Below, one piece after another: positions 45,845-56,125 of a stretch of DNA of 64,000 nt (the stretch's first letter is position 1; every line of letters begins with the position of its first letter). The stretch lies in the NCBI GenBank assembly GCA_036417435.1, contig CM070903.1:62001-126000 (forward strand), given 5' to 3'. The position numbers were made by a program, and so were the translations under genes. This stretch comes from Inia geoffrensis (Eukaryota > Chordata > Mammalia > Artiodactyla > Iniidae). The notes beneath the pieces were generated by a model that was not told where the DNA came from, made no database searches, and worked only from the letters and a program-made list of their open reading frames with translations.

Positions 45845-46585
45845 ACAGTAAAGCATAAGAAATGAAAGAAGAAATAGATAAATTGGATTTCCTCAAAATT
45901 ACAAACCTTTGTGCATCAAAAGAGGCTATCCAGAAAGTAAAAAGACAGCCCACAGAATGGAAGACACTATTGGCACATTATATATCTGATAAGACTCTTT
46001 ACCTAGAATATACCCAGGACTTGTACAACTCATCAACAAAAACACAAACAATACAATTTTTGAAACAGACAAATAACTTTCATGGACTGCTCTCCAGGCA
46101 AGACATACAAATGGTCAACAAGGACATGAAAAGACGTCAAACGTCAGGAGTCATGATGAAAATGCAAATTAAAGCCACCGTGTGATGCCCCTTCACACAC
46201 ACTAGAATAAAAATAAATTTTAAAATAAATTTTAAAATATGTAAATAAAAATAACAAATGTTGGCAACAATGCAGAGAAATTGGAACCCTTAAAAGTTAC
46301 TTGTGGAGATGTACAATGGTGCAGTCTATGTGTACAAACCTTTAGCATTTACTCAAAAATATAAAATATAATTACCATGTGGTTCAACAACTCCACTCCT
46401 AGGTATATACCAAAAAAGTGGAAAACAGGCGTTCAAACAAAAACTTGTACACCAATTATTCATAGCAGCACTGTTCACAATAGCCCAGGGTAGAAAAGAT
46501 TTAAATGTCCATCAGCAGGTAAATGGATAAGCAAAATAAGGTAGATCCATAAGCTGCATTATTCCGTCATGTAAAGGAATAAAGT
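45845..46585 (+). mobile_element. Old L1 ORF2 fragment
   Basis: 'agaaatagataaattggatttcc', 'caaacctttgtgcatcaaaagagg', 'cagcccacagaatgg', 'gacatacaaatggtcaacaagg' and 'ctcctaggtatataccaaa' follow ORF2 3' order. The frame at 45862-46185 is the only readable piece. The alpha1 equivalent is cut by a SINE at 12990. Confidence 0.88.
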
Positions 46586-47484
46586 AAAATTATACAGCCG
46601 CTGTGGAAAACTGTATGGTGGCTCCTCAAAAACATGGAAAATGTATGCTCCCTTGATTCCACTCCAGGGTATACACCCAGAATATTAGAAAGCAAGGACT
46701 GGAACAGATATCTGTACCCCATATTCATAGCAACATTATTCACAATAGACAAAAGGTGGAAGCAACACAACACATCCTTCAACAGATGAATGGATAAGTA
46801 CAGTGTAGTATATACGCAGTGGAATTTGATTCAACCTTTAAAGCTAAGGTAATTCTCACACATGCTACAATGTGGATGAACCTTGAAGTCATTATGCTAA
46901 GTGAAACCCGCCAGACACAAAAAGGACAAACGTTCTATGATTCCACTAGTATGAGGTATGCAGATAAGTCAAATTCAAAGACAAAGTAGAATAAGGTTGC
47001 CAGGGGTTGAGGTGAGTCAGTGTTTAATGGCTACGGTTTCACATGGGGAAAATAAATTTCTGGAGATGGGTGGTGAGGATATTTTTACAACAATGTGTAT
47101 GTAGTTAATGCCATAGAACTGTATACTTACAAATGGTTTAAATGGGGCTTTCCTCGTGGCACAGTGGTTAAGAATCCACCTGCCAATTGCAGGGGACATG
47201 GGTTCAAGCACTGGTCCTGGAAGATCCTGCATACCGCAGAGCAACTAAGCCCACGAGCCACAGCTACTGAGCCCTCATGCCACAACTACTGAAACCCGTG
47301 CGCCTAGAGCCCATGCTCCGTAACAAGAGAAGCCACCGCAATGAGAAGCCTGCACACAGCAACGAAGAGTAGCCCCCGCTCGCTGCAACTAGAGAAAGCC
47401 TGAGTGCAGCAACAAAGACCTGACACAGCCAAAAAATAGAAAAGAATTTTTTAAAAAGCTTTTAAAAAATGGTTTAAATGGTAA
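46586..47484 (+). mobile_element. Second L1 3' end, overlapping the same ORF2 region again
   Basis: Restarts at an earlier ORF2 position ('ccgctgtggaaaactgtatgg', 'ccactccagggtatacaccc', 'tcatagcaacattattcacaatag') and runs into a 3'UTR ('ggttgccaggggttgagg', 'gtagttaatgccatagaact'). Two different L1 insertions therefore lie head to tail. The SINE at 47146 interrupts the tail. Confidence 0.85.
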
Positions 47485-48337
47485 ATGTTTTGTGTTTTTA
47501 ATCACAATGGAAAAAAATGAATGAAATAATGATCACTGTTACAATGCGGATAAACAGTGAAAACATCCTAAGTGAAAGAAGCCATACAGAAAAACCACCC
47601 AGATCATGCTCATCTTGTACACTTTAAATCCAGCAAGGTTTTTAAAGTGAGGAAAAGCCCCACTGATGGTTCCATGAAAAGAAAACTGGATTCGAATAGG
47701 AAAATACATTTCCACAAAGCTGGGGCAGCTGGTGAAAGTTGAAGCGGGTCTGTGGACAGGATTATAATGTGGAAACCATAATTATTCCTCACTTAGGGGT
47801 TATGTGCTGGTTCCCTGGGAGAGTGGCCCTCCCACTCTCACAGGGTAAAACACACTGGAGTATTTTGTGAAGGTGGAAAACTTTATACTGCTACTTAAAG
47901 TTTTTTATACACTTGAAATTTACTAGAAAATAAAGTACTTATCAAAACAACCATGTCATACCATGCCAGAAATACAGACATCAAACTCTGTTATAGAGGC
48001 CAAGCCCTACCCAGATCCAGTTCACCCACAGTGGGGATGCTAATCACCCTTGTAGGGGTCCACATACTACAAGAGGCACCATGGGAAGATTATATTGGGA
48101 GCCACTATGTCTTGGGTGCTGTGGATGACCTGGATGTAGATGAAACAGTGGGATTTCTGAATTCTAGTTTTCCACATTCAACCACCAAAAAACTGTTACA
48201 ACTAAAAAATGAAGTCAGTAAAGCTGCAGGATACAAAAAAAAAAAAAAAGAAAGGAAAATCAATGCACAAAAATCATTTGTGATTCTATACACTGATAAT
48301 GAACCATCAGAAAAAGAATTAAAAAAACAAAAATCCC
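47085..48337 (+). repeat. Block beta, copy 3 (left part only)
   Basis: Matches 31.44-32.33 kb: L1 tail, 'gaagccatacagaaaaaccaccc', 'aggttataatgtgg'-like sequence, 'gggttatgtgctggttccc', 'agatccagttcacccacag', and the start of the old L1 piece ('aatgaagtcagtaaagctgcagg'). It stops at the SINE at 48338 and has no CpG unit of its own. Confidence 0.82.
47146..47466 (+). mobile_element. Long-form CHR-type SINE with perfect 15-bp target duplication
   Basis: AAATGGTTTAAATGG at 47131-47145 and 47467-47481. Full long form with an A/T-rich tail. The equivalent place in beta2 (about 31.48 kb) has no SINE. Confidence 0.97.
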
Positions 48338-48545
48338 GGGCTTCCCTGGTGGCGCAGTGGTTGAGAGTCCGCCTGCCGATGCAGGGGACACGGGTTCGTG
48401 CCCTGGTCCAGGAAGATCATGCATGCCGCGCAGCGGCTGGGCCCGTGAGCCATGGCCGCTGAGCCTGCACGTCCAGAGCCTGTGCTCTGCAACGGGAGAG
48501 GCCACAACAGTGAAAGGCCCGCGTACCACAAAAAATAAAATAAAA
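48338..48545 (+). mobile_element. Short-form CHR-type SINE
   Basis: 'gggcttccctggtggcgcag' start, short-form body ('gcagcggctgggcccg', 'gcacgtccagagcc', 'gaggccacaacagtg', 'ggcccgcgtacc') and an (AAATA)n tail. It sits at the join between beta3 and beta4. Confidence 0.95.
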
Positions 48546-48550
48546 TAAAA

Positions 48551-48551
<1 letters not shown>

Positions 48552-48582
<31 letters not shown>

Positions 48583-48588
48583 AAAAAG
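48552..48588 (+). repeat. (GAAA)n microsatellite
   Basis: About nine GAAA units grown from the SINE tail. Confidence 0.97.
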
Positions 48589-48599
48589 AAGAAAACTAC

Positions 48600-51375
48600 C
48601 CCAATATAACTTATAAATATGAATGTAAAAATCTATCACAAAATAATAGCAACATGAAACCAACAGAATTTTAAATGGTTAATGCCATAAGCAAGTATCT
48701 CTACACCAGAAATTTCAGGTTGCTCAACATATTAAAAGTAAGCAACGTATTAAACCACAATATGGTGTGAAGTAAAAACACATAATCATATCAATTAATG
48801 CAAAAAAATCTACAATGAAAATCCAGTGTTATTTCATGACAAACACTCAAGGAAGCAGGACTAAAAGGAAATTTGTTCAATATGGAAAAGAGTAGTACAA
48901 AAAGCCACAGCAGACATCATGCTCCATGTTGGAGACTGAAAGATTCACTCCTGAAGTCAGGAGCAAGGCCGGGAAGCTGGCCTCCATCACCGTTACTCAG
49001 TAGTGTACTGCAAGTTCTACCCAGAATCTTGAGGAAAAAAGTAAAGGCATCCGTGGGTGAATGGAAAAATTAAAACTGTCTCTTCACAGAACATAGGTCA
49101 CATCACCTTATATATAAAACTACCTAAAATCAGCAAAGAAATTATTTGAGCTAATCAACTAATTGAGCAAAGTTATAGAACAAAATATCAATTCATGAAA
49201 ATCTGTCTTATATGTATACGCTAGCAAAAAATAATCTGAAAAAGAATTTATGAAAACAATTCCGTTTTAAATAATGTCAACATCAATATTTAGGCGTGTA
49301 TTTAATCAAGGTACAAGACTTGTTTTATGTATGTAAAGTTGTATGTTTGAAATTACTGGAAAGTAAATTACTTTTCAAAACATCGTGTATGTCAATAGCA
49401 CGCCAGAAAAGCAGAGAAAACATCAAGCTTCCATAGAGCAGCCAAGCTTTACCCAGATCCAGTTCACCCAAAGTCCAAGTGTCATTTAGAGGCACTGGGG
49501 GAAGGTTATATTAGGAGCCACTGTCCTCCGTGTTGTGGACGACCTGGATACGGTAGAAACAGTGGGATTTTGGAATTCCAATTTTCCATTTCATTCCACA
49601 AAAAAAGCTATTAGAACTAATAAATGAATTCAGTAAAGTTGCAAAATCAATACACAGAAATCAGTTGCATTTCTAAACACTAATAATGAACCATCAGAAA
49701 GAGAAAGAAGGCAACCCTATTTACAACTGCATCAAAAAGAACAAAATACCTGGGAATAAAGTTTACCAAGGATGTGAAAGACCTGCACACTGAAAGCTTT
49801 AAGACACTGATGGAGAAATTGAAAAACACACCAATAAATGGAAAGACATCCTGTTCTCAGGGAATGGAACAATTAATATTGTTAAAATACCCATTCTACC
49901 CAAAGCAATGGACACAGTGAATGCAATCCCTCCCAAAATTCCACGGTATTTTCCCCCCAAATAGAGCAAATCCTCCTAGTATCTGTGTGGAGCCACGAAG
50001 GACCCCAAATAGCCAAAGCGACCCTGAGAAAAGCGAACAGGCTGGAGGCATCTCCCTCCCTGACTTCACACTTCATCACGAAGCTACAGTCACCAAAACA
50101 GCGCGGAACTGGCTCAAAACAGGCGCAGGGACCAGAGGGACGGGACGGAGCGCCCAGAATTCAGCCCACACGGAGGGGGTCACTTAATTTATGACAAAGG
50201 GACCAAGGACACACCACGGAGCACGACACTCCCCACAATAAATGGTGCTGGGAAAACTGGACACCCCATAACTCATGCTGGCTACCCTGCACACAAACCT
50301 GACCAAAAGCCCAGCTTTGCACACCAAGCCCTTCCTCGGTCACATGAAGACGGACCCCCTCGGCCGTCAGTCGCCCCCAGGAAGCTTCTCCCCACTTTTC
50401 CTCGCTGTCTCCTCACCTTTCCCTCAGGCATCACCTGGGTCCTCAGGAAACCTGTTCCCTAGTCAGCGTGGACGCAGCCCCACTTTGTCCTGAAGCCGAA
50501 ACTCCAGCGAGTCCTAAGGAGACGGAGACCGAGCTCCTGTCAGCAGAGACGCTGAGCCGAGCGTCCCACCCGAAGCCCCCGCCCCGCGCCTGAGGAGGCA
50601 AAACTCTCAGCTGCGCTCACAATCGAGTTCGCAGGGAACGAGCATGCGCCGTGGGTCAGAGAGGGGAGCTTTGCGCCACCCTGTGGTCAGTGCAGGAAGT
50701 GCAAGCCGCTCCTCCCTCACAGGTCACTGGAGACAGCGCCCCCTACAGACAGAACTGCTGAATCCATTAAACTGGAAATTCAAACTGAAATGGAGTCTCT
50801 ATCCCAAGTTTTCTAAAATTAGTTAAGGAACAATTAATTGGAAACCATTTGGAATGAAATGAATGTAGGTGCAAACTTTACAACTTATACCAAATTCACT
50901 CAAAGTTATTCAGAGTCTAATTTTATTTTATTTTATAATTTATTTTTGGCTACGTTGGGTCTTTGTTGCTTCATGGGGGCTTTCTCTAGTTGCATAGAGC
51001 GGAGCTACTCTTCGTTGCGGTGCACGGGCTTCTCATTGCGATGGCTTCTCTTGCTGGGAAGCACGGGCTCTAGGCGTGCAGGCTTCAGTAGTTGCGCAGC
51101 GCAGGCTTAGTTGCTCTGCGGGATGTAGGATCTTCCTGGACCAGGGCTCAAGCCCATGTCCCTTGCATTGGGAGTCAGACTCTTAACCACTGCACCACCA
51201 GGGAAGTCCCCACAGACAAATTTGAAATACAAAACTATTCAAAATTATAGAAGAAAATTGACATGAACTTGGGTTTGCCCATGTAAATCATGAGCTTTGG
51301 AGTTTTAACACACAACACAAAAAGGCAATCTAAAAATGAAAACAAGGAATAACACGGACGTAATAAAATTAAAGA
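48600..51375 (+). repeat. Subtelomeric duplicon block beta, copy 4
   Basis: Collinear with beta1: 'atgccataagcaagtatctctacacc', 'agcaaggccgggaagctggcctcc', 'agatccagttcacccaaag', L1 ORF2 piece (49.61-50.3 kb, 'ccaaatagccaaagcgaccctgag'), CpG unit (50.38-50.75 kb, with GAGCATGCGC at 50640-50649 and TGCGCCACCCTGTGGTCAG at 50672-50690), then 'aaggaacaattaattgg'. After the SINE at 50930 it continues 'cacagacaaatttgaaatac' and joins alpha4. The second CTCF-like site of beta1 is destroyed here ('agcgccccctacagac'). Confidence 0.88.
50930..51209 (-). mobile_element. Long-form CHR-type SINE in beta4
   Basis: Reverse orientation: 'ggctacgttgggtctttgttgc', 'ggcttctcattgcgatggc', 'cttctcttgctgggaagc', ending 'ctgcaccaccagggaagtcc'. 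Flanks 'cagagtctaatttt' and 'cagacaaattt' are a possible decayed duplication. The subfamily differs from the SINE at the matching place in beta1. Confidence 0.9.
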
Positions 51376-51712
51376 TTTTTACTCTATGAATGACCTTACT
51401 CAGAAAATCAAAAGACAAGTCACAAACTAGGAGAAAAATATTTGCAAACACATATCTAATAAAGGTTTTGTGTCAAAACATACAAATAGCTCTAACACAA
51501 ACAACCCAATTAAAATAGGGAAATATCTGAATGGACACCTGGCCAGAGAAGATACACAGATAGTACACAAAACTATGCCCAGGACTAGGGGTCAGAAAAA
51601 CAATGGTCCAGGTCAACTCCCTGAGTCACTTGTGACTGTGGACTAGTCCTGTCCTTCATGGAGGTCTCAGAGAGATGGGGAGAGAGGAAGGGGAAGAGGG
51701 TCAGTTATGCTT
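51376..51712 (+). repeat. Block alpha, copy 4, with both ends but no middle
   Basis: 51376-51570 is the alpha left end (L1: 'cacatatctaataaagg', 'atggacacctggccagagaag'). From about 51575 it jumps to the alpha right end ('cccaggactaggggtcag', 'gtcagttatgcttaaacc'), next to the telomere-like island. About 5 kb of the alpha interior is missing. Confidence 0.8.
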
Positions 51713-51761
51713 AAACCTAACCCTAACCCTAATCCCTAAACCCGAAGCCGAACACTAACCG

Positions 51762-51795
<34 letters not shown>

Positions 51796-51815
51796 CCTTA
51801 ATATTAAAAATAAAT
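51713..51815 (+). repeat. Interstitial telomere repeat island at the duplicon/unique boundary
   Basis: The least decayed of the three islands: several perfect CCCTAA units in a row near 51765-51810. The left flank is duplicon alpha; the right flank ('atattaaaaataaattagtc') has no match elsewhere in the window. Confidence 0.93.
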
Positions 51816-54510
51816 TAGTCAATGAAATAACTATATCCACAGGTCAAAAGAAAGTATGACCATCCCAGTATTTGCCTCAAAGTTCCATGATAAAATCCAA
51901 AATGCATTCAAAATTAAAATAACTTGTAGAAAAGTAAGGATAAAATGGTACATGCTTAACCTAGTAAAAGTAATTATAACCCTTGGTCCATAATCATCCT
52001 GTATAACGGTTAAACCTTGTGAACTCACTCTTTGTGAATGGGAAGAAAACAGGATAACTCTTTTCATCATCTTGTACCAGAGGAGATGATCCACAAAACA
52101 GGGCAAGGAAATGACTAGCATAAGTTTGGGAAAGGAAGAAACACAATTTTCCCATTAGATGTTATTTTTGTGTACATAAACTCCAAATAACCTAGGGTTT
52201 AAAAAGTAGAAATAAGAGAGCTTTACAAGGTAAGTGGATAAAAATATCACTATACAATAATCACTTGTATTTGTTTATATCAGAAAGAAACTCTATTACA
52301 AGATAAATCTTAAGGTTGAGATACTCTCTAAATAGCATAAAAGTATCGAATAACTTTAAATATAAAAGACATGAGAGCAGTAAAAGTAGATCAATTTCTT
52401 AATATTAAAACCCTAAATAAATGTAAAGATACACTACATTCAAAGACTCAAAGCTTTAATATGTTAATGATGACAATTTTTCAGAAATGATAACATGGAT
52501 ATTACAGAATCCAAATCTAATTCTGAAAAATGATTTTCCCAACTGTAGAATGTCTATGATATGCATAATGTCAAGAACAGTCAAAGCAATTTTTAACAGA
52601 AGAAAAATGTGTAAACAATTTTTCCAGGAGGTATCAAGAGAAATCATTATAAAGCTAAATCATTAAATGCAATCATTTTGGCCCAGGAGGCCCCTACAAA
52701 ACACATTAGAATTCCTGGAAATCACCCTACACATTTTTCTAGTCCTGATATGTGATGGAGGAAGTAAAGAGGAGAAGTGGGAAGAGTCTTTCACAAACAT
52801 GATGTTCTTTTCTACAAATGATCTCAGATATTTCTGATAAAATGCCATCATTTTCATATGCATTGAACATCGAATTATAAAAACGAATCTATTAAATACT
52901 TTGGAATTAATATAGAGAATATCTTAAAGAGTTTAGGCCAGATACATTTCCCTCAAATGTTTAAAAAAACAAGTAAAGATAAAAATATTAAAAGATTTGA
53001 CCACATTAAAGTTAAGACTAAAAAGCGAGTGTAATAACCAGCCCTATGGAGGAGGAAGATATTTGCCACAAACATAACTGCAAATTCTGGTGTGCAGATG
53101 CATTAGGGTGTGCAGATGCATTAGGGTATACAGATGTGTTTAGACTAAAAGATAGTAAAGTATAAACCAAAGGAAAACAAGGGAAAGAAAAACAAAAGGA
53201 CAACAAATACTCCTCTGAAAATAGAAGATGGTGGAAAATCATGGAAACAGCAGAAATACTGTAATTAGTAGCAGAAAGAGAAAAGGGTGATGTACGTTGC
53301 AGAAGCAGCTAAACGGAAGAATGAAGAAAATGACTTGAAATATTAATTCATAGGAAAAATAATTGGATATATACTTAAAAGAAACAAAAGACTCTAAAAA
53401 AATGAGTGCATGAAAGTTGAAGAGAAAACACAACCAAGGAGAGATGCAAGGAATAGAAATACAACAGGGGTTAAAACACACTCTTAAGGTGTAAAGGGCC
53501 AAGAAGAAATAATAAAAGAAAAAGGACAAAAAGGTTATGCAATCAATACATGATATATTTTGATCTATAATCAAGTATATTTGATGATCTTAATTACATG
53601 GAAGAGACTTTTGTTTTTTTTGAAAACGAATATTAAAGAAGAGAAATGGAAACGATCAGGGAAACCAAGAAATAAATTTAAACAGGAAAGAAGAATTTAG
53701 TTAAAGGGGAATTACTAGTAGAATAGAAAAAAAGATAAACAGAAGGAATTTTTAAAGTTGCTATAGTAAAACCACAATGTAATCGTACCATAAAAAATTA
53801 ATACAAAGAAGAAATTGAAATAGAGGGGGGGGATGCAAGAGATGTGAGCATGAGTTCAGATTTAGAAAGAAGAGAATAGAGTGAGTAGGAGAGATTCTAG
53901 AAAAGGCTTAGCATCTCCTTCACAGCCCTGAGACCCCAGTCACACCAGCATCCTGACCAAAGCCAGTCTCTGCTGCCCTGGTGCAGGAGGGTAATCTCAT
54001 ACGCCGTGCTGAAAAGCAATGACCGGCTGCCAGAGTTATGGGGAAGGGGCTGTGTGATTTCATCTCCCACTGGGCACTAACTAGTTTGTTATCCAAAATG
54101 GAAATGGCCTTGTGTACAGGGACTCAATCTGGCATGCCCAGGGAAGCCTAAACTGCCCTCCCTAGGCTCAACAGTTTCAAGTGTGCAATTACCTTCTGAA
54201 GTGATAGATTGTTCCTGAGTTGAACTAAGCTTGGTAATTATTTCTCAGGGTTCCAGAACAATGCCTGGAAGGTAATCATAAGTTTAATTCTCTCAGCTGA
54301 CAAACAGTATGCCAATATTCAGTGTTACACTGGCCACCATGTAGCATCCCTGAGGCTGGGGTGGTGACTATTCAGAGCTGAATTTCAAGTTTCTATCATT
54401 TCCATACAAAACAAGCGTATTGCTCTTTCTTGGTCAATGACCAAATCCTAATTTTTATTTGAATTCCCAGTACATGCTCAGCGATATAACTCATGCAGTT
54501 TTAAACACAT
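51816..54510. other. AT-rich single-copy-looking DNA, no gene recognised
   Basis: 2.7 kb of AT-rich sequence with no duplicon match and no clear repeat family. Short frames only. An 18-bp unit ('tgtgcagatgcattaggg') is repeated two to three times at about 53092-53135. A GGGGGGGG run is at 53825-53832. Confidence 0.55.
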
Positions 54511-54519
54511 GAAAAATTT

Positions 54520-55140
54520 ACATTTAAAATTTAAACCTTTTATTTTGAAATAATTGTAGATTCACAGGAAGTTGTAAAAGTAGTACAGAGAAGTCCCGTT
54601 AACCCTTCACCCAGTTTCCCCAATGGCCGCATCTTTCATAATTATAGTACAATATAAAAATTTTTGACATTGATGTAATGTTTATGTATAGTCCCATCAT
54701 TTTATCACATGTGTAGATTCACGTAACCATGATCTCCATCAAGATGCAAAACTGTTGGGGATGCCCTGGAGGTCCAGTAGTTAAGACCTGGGCTTTCACT
54801 GATGTGGACCCAGGTTTGATCCCTGCTTGGGAAACTAAGATCCCACAAGTCGTGGTGTGGCCAAAAAAAAAAAAAAGAAGAAGAAAAAGAAGATATAAAA
54901 CTGTTCCATCCACACAAAGATTTCCCTCATGCTACAACCTCTTTATTCACTATAATTTTGTTTTTTCAAGAACATTATCTAAGTATGATCATATAATTTT
55001 ACAGCATACAATCTTTTGGGATTTACTCTTATCACAACATTATTCTCTGGATCCATTCAAGTTGTTGCATGTCTCAAGAGCTCAATCCTTCTGCTTCCTA
55101 GGGTTAAGTTGGCTCTTCTTTTTCTAGACCCTTAGGGTGT
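54520..55140 (-). mobile_element. Old L1-related fragment, split by a SINE
   Basis: 'gaaataattgtagattcacagg', 'gtacagagaagtcccgttaacc' and 'cttcacccagtttccccaatgg' form a common old mammalian LINE 3'-region sequence in reverse. Diverged; borders are approximate. Confidence 0.6.
54757..54889 (+). mobile_element. Short tRNA-derived SINE with 16-bp target duplication
   Basis: 'gggatgccctggaggtccag', B box 'ggtttgatccc', 'gggaaactaagatcccac' and 'gtggtgtggcc', then an A/G-rich tail. AAGATGCAAAACTGTT (54741-54756) is repeated as AAGATATAAAACTGTT (54890-54905). Confidence 0.93.
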
Positions 55141-55452
55141 AAAGTTATTCACTGGACTGAGAGCTTTCTTTTTTTGAATATTCACATTTACCCTTATAAA
55201 TTTCTCTCTGAGCACTGCTTCACTGTTTTGCACAAGTTTTGGTGTATTGTTCTCATTTTCATTCTTCTCTAAGTATTTTTTATTTTTCTACATTGCTAAA
55301 ATATACATAATACAAAATTTACCACCTTACTCATTTTTAGTGTACAGTTCAGTGGCACTGAATACATTCATCATGCTGTGCTACTATCACTACCATCCAT
55401 CTCCTGATGGATGGAACTCTTTTATCTTGTGACACAAACTCTATACCCATTA

Positions 55453-56125
55453 CAGGCATACCTTGGAGATATTACAGGACTGACTCCAGAGCACCTCAGT
55501 AAAGAGTCACACAAAGCGTTTGGTTTTCTAGAGCATATAAAAGTACTGTTTATACTGTAGTCTAGTGTATTGTAGAAATATGTCTTTTAAAAAGTACATA
55601 CCTTAATTACAAAACACTTCATTGCTGACAAAATGCTAACCACCATCTGAACCTTCAGTGAGTCATAGTAGTAACATCAAAAACCACTGACCAGGCTTCC
55701 TTGGTGGCGCAGTGGTTGAGAGTCCGCCTGCCAACGCAGGGGGCACGGGTTCGTGCCCTGGTCTGGGAGCATCCCGCGTGCCGCGGAGCGGCTGGGCCTG
55801 TGAGCCATGTGCGTCCGGAGCCTGTGCTCCTTAACGGGAGAGGCCACAACAGTGAGAGGCCCGCGTACCACCAAAAAAAAAAAAAAAAAACAAAAACCCA
55901 CTGACAGCAGATTACCATAACAAATATCATAACAGTAAAAAAAAGTTTGAAGTGTTGTGAGCATTACAAAATGTGACACAAGATGAGTAAATGCTGTTGG
56001 GGAAATGGCACTGATAGACTTGCTTGACAGAGTTGTCACAAACTTTCCATTTGTAAAACAAAACAAAAAACACAATATCTGTATGAAGCGAAATAAAGCA
56101 AAGCACAACACCACCAGGTATACCT
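55453..56125. mobile_element. Internally deleted Tigger1-type DNA transposon with TA target duplication
   Basis: Left end CAGGCATACCTTGGAGATAT and right end 'accaggtatacctg' form the pogo/Tigger1 inverted termini, with TA on each side (55451-55452, 56126-56127). Between them are only terminal Tigger1 parts ('gcatataaaagtactg', 'gtacataccttaattac', 'gccttcagtgagtcatag'-like sequence, 'tgctgttggggaaatggc', 'gcgaaataaagcaaagc'). No transposase remains. A SINE sits inside. Confidence 0.92.
55692..55891 (+). mobile_element. Short-form CHR-type SINE inside Tigger1
   Basis: 'ggcttccttggtggcgcag' head; the short-form body lacks the 'gccgctgagcctgc' piece; long A tail. AAAAACCACTGAC (55679-55691) and AAAAACCCACTGAC (55892-55905) flank it. 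Confidence 0.95.

Larger units (their letters stand above)
40262..45950 (+). repeat. Subtelomeric duplicon block alpha, copy 2
   Basis: Collinear with alpha1. Sub-parts: L1 ORF2/3' tail (40262-40746 and 41491-41830), LTR (40747-41490, containing a private SINE), low-copy DNA (41873-45170), TATA/donor stretch (45171-45271), CCCTAA island (45535-45745), then an L1 that continues past the alpha1 break. It lacks the 8253, 8939 and 9178 SINEs and the 9701 LTR, keeping their empty sites. Confidence 0.9.

Noticed and set aside
51713..51815. True chromosome end
   Set aside because: The tract is short, already decayed, and followed by 12 kb of ordinary DNA; it is interstitial.
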